Positions 60,837 through 64,000 of a DNA stretch of 64,000 bases are shown piece by piece. The DNA comes from an uncultured Paracoccaceae bacterium (GTDB lineage: Bacteria; Pseudomonadota; Alphaproteobacteria; Rhodobacterales; Rhodobacteraceae). The notes below the pieces were generated by a model, which was given only the letters and a program-made list of their open reading frames with translations, searched no databases and was not told the DNA's origin. Positions within the stretch are counted from its first letter, which is position 1; each line of letters begins with the position of its first letter. A program made the translations under genes and the position numbers. The stretch covers positions 62,001 to 126,000 of the forward strand of contig CANNFR010000002.1 in assembly GCA_947503935.1 (NCBI GenBank). Direction: 5' to 3'.

Positions 60837-61148
60837 ATGAAAATCGATCTTAATTCCATGTCGAAATCCGATTTGGAAAAGCTGCGTGCTGACGTCGAAA
60901 AAGCCCTGGCATCGCTGGAAAAGCGCCGCAAGGCCGATGCGCGCAAGGCCGCCGAGGAAGCCGCGAAGAAATACGGATTTTCCCTGGACGAGGTGCTTGG
61001 CAAGCAAAAGGGCAAGAAGGCCCCCGCCGCCGCCAAGTATCGCAACCCCGCCGATTCAAGCCAGACATGGAGCGGCCGTGGCCGTCAGCCGGGCTGGATC
61101 AAGAACGGGCTGGCCAAGGGCAAGAAGCTTGACGATTTCGCGATCTGA
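60837..61148 (+). CDS. H-NS-like nucleoid protein (HvrA/Spb type)
   Basis: A 103-residue protein: an N-terminal coiled coil (MSKSDLEKLRADVEKALASL; about 8-48), a Lys/Ala linker and a C-terminal AT-hook-like domain YRNPADSSQTWSGRGRQPGW (about 73-92) as in H-NS family members. Rhodobacter HvrA, a light/redox trans-acting regulator, is the best-known relative; a role in silencing A+T-rich DNA is likely but not shown. AAGGAG lies eight bases before the ATG. deoD follows nine bases downstream, with no strong ribosome site of its own. Confidence 0.9.
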   Translation: MKIDLNSMSKSDLEKLRADVEKALASLEKRRKADARKAAEEAAKKYGFSLDEVLGKQKGKKAPAAAKYRNPADSSQTWSGRGRQPGWIKNGLAKGKKLDDFAI

Positions 61149-61157
61149 CCCGACGCG

Positions 61158-61862
61158 ATGAGCATTCATATCGGAGCCAAGCCCGGTGACATCGCCGAGA
61201 CGGTGCTGTTGCCGGGCGACCCGCGCCGCGCGAAATGGGCGGCCGAGACGTTTCTGCAAGACGCGCGTCTGGTGAATGAAGTGCGGGGCATGCTGGGCTA
61301 TACCGGCACCTGGAATGGCCATCCGGTAACGATCCACGGATCTGGCATGGGGATGCCGTCGCTCTCGATCTACGTCAACGAATTGATCCGCGATTACGAT
61401 GCGAAGACCCTGATCCGGATCGGGTCCTGCGGGGCGATGCAGAAATCGGTGAAGCTGCGCGATGTGGTGTTGGCGATGACGGCCTCGACCATGTCAACGC
61501 CCTCGCGCGGGATCTTTCGCGAGCTCAGCTATGCGCCGGTTGCCGATTGGTCGCTCTTGCGGGCAGCGGCCGCCGCGGCCGAAAGCCGCGACATCGCCAC
61601 CCATGTGGGCGGCATCTATTCGTCAGACGTGTTCTACGACGAACGCCCCGATCTGAACGACCAGATGATGCGCCATGGCATTCTGGCGGTTGAGATGGAA
61701 GCGGCCGAGCTTTACACGCTGGCCGCGCGTTATGGGCGACGGGCTTTGGCGGTGCTGACGGTGTCAGACCATCTGGTGACGGAAGAAGCCCTGCCCTCGG
61801 AAGATCGCGAGCGCAGCTTTGGCGACATGGTCGAGATCGCGTTGACGGCTGCGTTTGCCTGA
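61158..61862 (+). CDS. deoD: Purine-nucleoside phosphorylase, DeoD type
   Basis: Phosphorolysis of purine (deoxy)nucleosides to base plus (deoxy)ribose-1-phosphate. The 234-residue hexameric-type enzyme begins [20 protein letters not shown]. It has the phosphate-site [23 protein letters not shown] (about 54-66), IRIGSCGAM and the ribose-site [12 protein letters not shown] (about 178-189), with the catalytic Asp in TVSDHL. It starts nine bases after the H-NS-like gene and probably shares its transcript. Confidence 0.95.
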   Translation: MSIHIGAKPGDIAETVLLPGDPRRAKWAAETFLQDARLVNEVRGMLGYTGTWNGHPVTIHGSGMGMPSLSIYVNELIRDYDAKTLIRIGSCGAMQKSVKLRDVVLAMTASTMSTPSRGIFRELSYAPVADWSLLRAAAAAAESRDIATHVGGIYSSDVFYDERPDLNDQMMRHGILAVEMEAAELYTLAARYGRRALAVLTVSDHLVTEEALPSEDRERSFGDMVEIALTAAFA

Positions 61863-62053
61863 GGCGCCGCGCGAGGGATCGCCCGCCCACTCCCTATTGC
61901 CACGCCAAACGACACCGCAAGCCGGGCGTGGGGCTGCCCGTGGGATGGCGCCGCAACGTCTAAGCGACGCGATTTATGATAGCCAAATACATCTTCCCGT
62001 CATGCTATGCGGTAAATTTGCCAAAGCGCCAGCCCGTGGGGCGGACAGGCGCT

Positions 62054-62083
62054 CGCCCGGCGCCTTCGGCTTGAGTCCGGGCG
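62054..62083. other. Hairpin downstream of the inositol-phosphatase-like gene
   Basis: CGCCCGG (62054-62060) pairs with CCGGGCG (62077-62083) around a 16-base loop, in the 232-base gap between convergent deoD and the inositol-phosphatase-like gene. No T tract is seen. The rest of the gap (61863-62053) holds no supported gene. Confidence 0.4.
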
Positions 62084-62094
62084 CAACCGGCTTG

Positions 62095-62871
62095 TTATGA
62101 CCCGAGCTTCTGCAAAAACGCCTTATGCAGCGCGGGCGGCGCGACCAACAGGCCGGGCGCTTGCGGATGGGGCGCGTTGAAGGCCAGCGGGGCCCCTTTG
62201 GTGTCAGTCACCCGCGCCCCGGCTTCTTCGGCGATCAGCGCCCCCGCTGCGATGTCCCATTCCCAGGCCGGGCGGAAGGTCATGGTGGCGTCGAAGCTGC
62301 CATCGGCGATGCGGCAGATGCGGTAGGCCAGCGACGGGCGAAAGCTGCGCTTCACATCCGGCACACCCTGTGGCCAATGCTCGGCCGCCAGCGCGTGCTT
62401 GGCGGACAGGATTGAGGCCTGATGGACCACCTGCTGGGCGCTGACTGCGATCAGGTCGCCGTTCAGCCTTGCGCCTTGGCCCGTGACGGCGGTGTAGAGC
62501 CTGTCGGCCATCGGCAGATAGACGACCGCGGCAATCACCCGACCGTCCTCAACCACCGCAAGGGCATGCGAAAAGCCCTTCTCGCCGGCAATGAACGCCC
62601 GCGTGCCGTCAATCGGATCGACGATGAAGACGCGTTTGGCCGACAGCCGGGCAGGGTTGTCCTCGGTCTCTTCCGACAGCCAGCCGTAGTCGGGCCGGGC
62701 GGCCAGAAGGCGGGTGCGCAGCATCTCATCCACCGCAAGATCGGCCTCGGTCACGGGGCCTGCGCCGTCGGGCTTGTCCCATTCCTTCGGGGCCTGCCGC
62801 CAGTAGCGCGCGGCGATCTCACCTGCGTCGCGCGCCGCCTCGGTCAGAAGCGCAAGATCATTCTCCGGCAA
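62095..62871 (-). CDS. Inositol-monophosphatase-family phosphatase
   Basis: A 258-residue member of the FIG superfamily. The metal ligands are in GPVTEADLAVDEM (about 38-50), WLSEETED (Glu67/Glu68), VDPIDGTRAF (Asp85, Asp88; about 84-93) and WEWDIAAG near residue 207. It could act on inositol phosphates, PAP or histidinol phosphate; cysQ at 26.6 kb is a separate paralogue. The only possible start in frame is TTG 62871, with GAGGGG eight bases upstream; it overlaps the end of the TldD/PmbA gene by 14 bases, so translation is probably coupled. Confidence 0.85.
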   Translation of the reverse strand: MPENDLALLTEAARDAGEIAARYWRQAPKEWDKPDGAGPVTEADLAVDEMLRTRLLAARPDYGWLSEETEDNPARLSAKRVFIVDPIDGTRAFIAGEKGFSHALAVVEDGRVIAAVVYLPMADRLYTAVTGQGARLNGDLIAVSAQQVVHQASILSAKHALAAEHWPQGVPDVKRSFRPSLAYRICRIADGSFDATMTFRPAWEWDIAAGALIAEEAGARVTDTKGAPLAFNAPHPQAPGLLVAPPALHKAFLQKLGS

Positions 62872-64000
62872 TCGTCAGCCCCTCGACCAGAAGGCTTGGC
62901 ACCACGCGGCTGAGATGGGTGCGCGCATCGTTGGCGGGGATGATGCGCCCCAGCATGTCGCGCAGGTTGCCCGCGATGGTGCATTCGTTCACCGGGTAGG
63001 CAATGGCGCCGTTCTCGACCCAGAAGCCCGAGGCGCCACGCGAATAATCCCCCGTCGTCGGACTGATCGTCGAGCCGATCATCGAGGTCACCAAAAGCCC
63101 TGTGCCCATCTGCGCGATCAGGTCGTCGCGGGTCTGATCGCCTTCGGTCAGCGTGACGTTGCCCACGCTGGGCGAGGGCGGCGCCGAGGTGCCGCGATAG
63201 GCATTCGAGGTGCTTTGCAGGCCCAGCTTGCGGGCCGTGGACAGATCGAGGATCCAGCGTTTCAGGACGCCATCTTCAACGATTGGATTGGGGCCGACGG
63301 GCAGGCCTTCGGCATCGAAGGGGCGCGACCCGCCGGTGCGGGCGCGGGTCGGGTCTTCGATCAGCGACAACCCCTTAGGCAGCACCGCCTCGCCCATCGC
63401 GTCCCGCAACCATGAGGCGCCGCGCGCGATGGCGTTGCCCGATATCGCGCCCAGAAGATGGCCGATCAACTGGCTCGAGACCCGTTCGTCATAGAGCACC
63501 GGATAAGCGCCGGTCGGCGGCTTGCGGGCACCCGCGCGGGCCAGCGTACGCTCGGCGGCCAGATTGCCGACGAAATCGGGCGTCGGCAGATCGGACAGAT
63601 GCGACCGGCCCTCGCCGCACCAATCCCGCTCCATCGAGGTGCCCTCGCCCGTGATCGCAACGCACGAGATGGAATGGTCGGTGCGGGTGTAGCCGCCCGA
63701 GAACCCGTTGGTGGCGGCCAGGTGCAGTTGGCGACGGCCATAGGCCGCGCTGGACTGATCGACCTGGGAAATCCCCTTGTGGGCCAAGGCGGCAGCCTCG
63801 GCCTGGCGCGCGGCGTCCTCAAGGTCGGCCGGGGTCGGCTCGGGCGCGGCATCGACCAGATCGAGCGCGGCGAGGTCCCAGTCGCGGGCCAGTTGATCAG
63901 GCTCGGCCAGGCCGGCATTGGGGTCTTCCGGCGCCTCGCGCGCCATGGCGACGGCGCGTTCAGCCAGGGCGGCCAGTGTCTCGGGCCGCGTGTCCGAGGC
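62858..64000 (-). CDS. pmbA: TldD/PmbA-family metallopeptidase subunit (5' end outside window)
   Basis: The C-terminal 380 residues of a PmbA/TldE-type protein are visible and the frame is open to the window edge (upstream residues read ASDTRPETLAALAERAVAMA). TldD and TldE together trim peptides such as microcin precursors and CcdA. Family features seen are GYTRTDHSISCVAI, YPVLYDERVSSQLIGHLLGA, GLPVGPNPIVEDGVL and the C-terminal TTGDYSRGASGFWVENG. The TldD zinc motif HExxxH is not in the visible part, as expected for the TldE-like partner. The downstream phosphatase gene begins inside its end. Confidence 0.88.
   Translation of the reverse strand, partial: ASDTRPETLAALAERAVAMAREAPEDPNAGLAEPDQLARDWDLAALDLVDAAPEPTPADLEDAARQAEAAALAHKGISQVDQSSAAYGRRQLHLAATNGFSGGYTRTDHSISCVAITGEGTSMERDWCGEGRSHLSDLPTPDFVGNLAAERTLARAGARKPPTGAYPVLYDERVSSQLIGHLLGAISGNAIARGASWLRDAMGEAVLPKGLSLIEDPTRARTGGSRPFDAEGLPVGPNPIVEDGVLKRWILDLSTARKLGLQSTSNAYRGTSAPPSPSVGNVTLTEGDQTRDDLIAQMGTGLLVTSMIGSTISPTTGDYSRGASGFWVENGAIAYPVNECTIAGNLRDMLGRIIPANDARTHLSRVVPSLLVEGLTIAGE

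Overview
The window looks like a chromosomal segment of an alphaproteobacterium of the Rhodobacteraceae (Roseobacter group). The support is high G+C; many TGA/ATG-overlapping gene pairs; the run aroA-cmk-rpsA-ihfB-trpF; an ethylmalonyl-CoA pathway pair (crotonyl-CoA carboxylase/reductase and ethylmalonyl-CoA mutase); an alphaproteobacterial-type heat-shock promoter before dnaK; a TIGR02300-type acidic protein and a short H-NS/HvrA-like protein. No species is claimed. About 67 protein genes and one tRNA are supported. There is no rRNA, CRISPR array, integrase or intact insertion sequence.

Layout. 1-7.2 kb (minus strand): aroA, a GFA-fold protein, cmk, an exported protein, rpsA, sppA, ihfB, a LapA-like membrane protein and the start of trpF. 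7.3-11.8 kb: a glycosyltransferase, a PPP-type phosphatase and the serine genes serC-serA behind a structured leader. 12.2-14.5 kb: an isolated VgrG-PAAR pair (type VI secretion tip) with no other secretion gene nearby. 14.6-19.4 kb: RNase D-like exonuclease, kdsD, lptC-lptA-lptB, hpf and ptsN, the usual envelope/PTS block but without rpoN. 19.4-28.9 kb: a surface-glycan block (PAPS-type sulfotransferase, branching glycosyltransferase, two tandem related glycosyltransferases, galU, kdsB, cysQ, an ABC-2 permease). 28.9-33.8 kb: alkB, dnaK-dnaJ, uppP. 34-42 kb: gltD, two small genes, gltB, mtgA. 42-44.6 kb: a GST, queG and an unknown protein. 44.9-52.3 kb: two PQQ-type sugar dehydrogenases, a DMT transporter, a ribbon-helix-helix protein and a periplasmic oxidation operon (VOC protein, Tat-exported small subunit, FAD/GMC dehydrogenase, PQQ dehydrogenase, diheme cytochrome c). 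52.3-53.5 kb: an A+T-rich accessory patch with two unknown divergent genes and an Rhs remnant. 53.5-64 kb: GntR regulator, YgjP-like metallopeptidase, TIGR02300 protein, tRNA-Ala, ccr, acyltransferase, ecm, H-NS-like protein, deoD, inositol-phosphatase-like protein and a TldD/PmbA peptidase.

How the genes may work together. KdsD and KdsB make activated Kdo, LptC/A/B export LPS, and UppP and MtgA serve the wall. GalU supplies UDP-glucose to the glycosyltransferases, and CysQ could remove the PAP released by the sulfotransferase, so a sulfated surface glycan is plausible. GltB and GltD form glutamate synthase, whose glutamate feeds SerC. The 48-52 kb operon should send electrons from sugar or alcohol oxidation in the periplasm to cytochrome c. 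Ccr and Ecm belong to acetyl-CoA assimilation.

The places most likely to hold undescribed biology are the 52.3-53.5 kb patch, the 47.7-52.3 kb oxidation operon with its hairpin leader, the sulfotransferase/glycosyltransferase block and the orphan VgrG-PAAR pair. All functions are read from sequence motifs and neighbourhood; no search was run.
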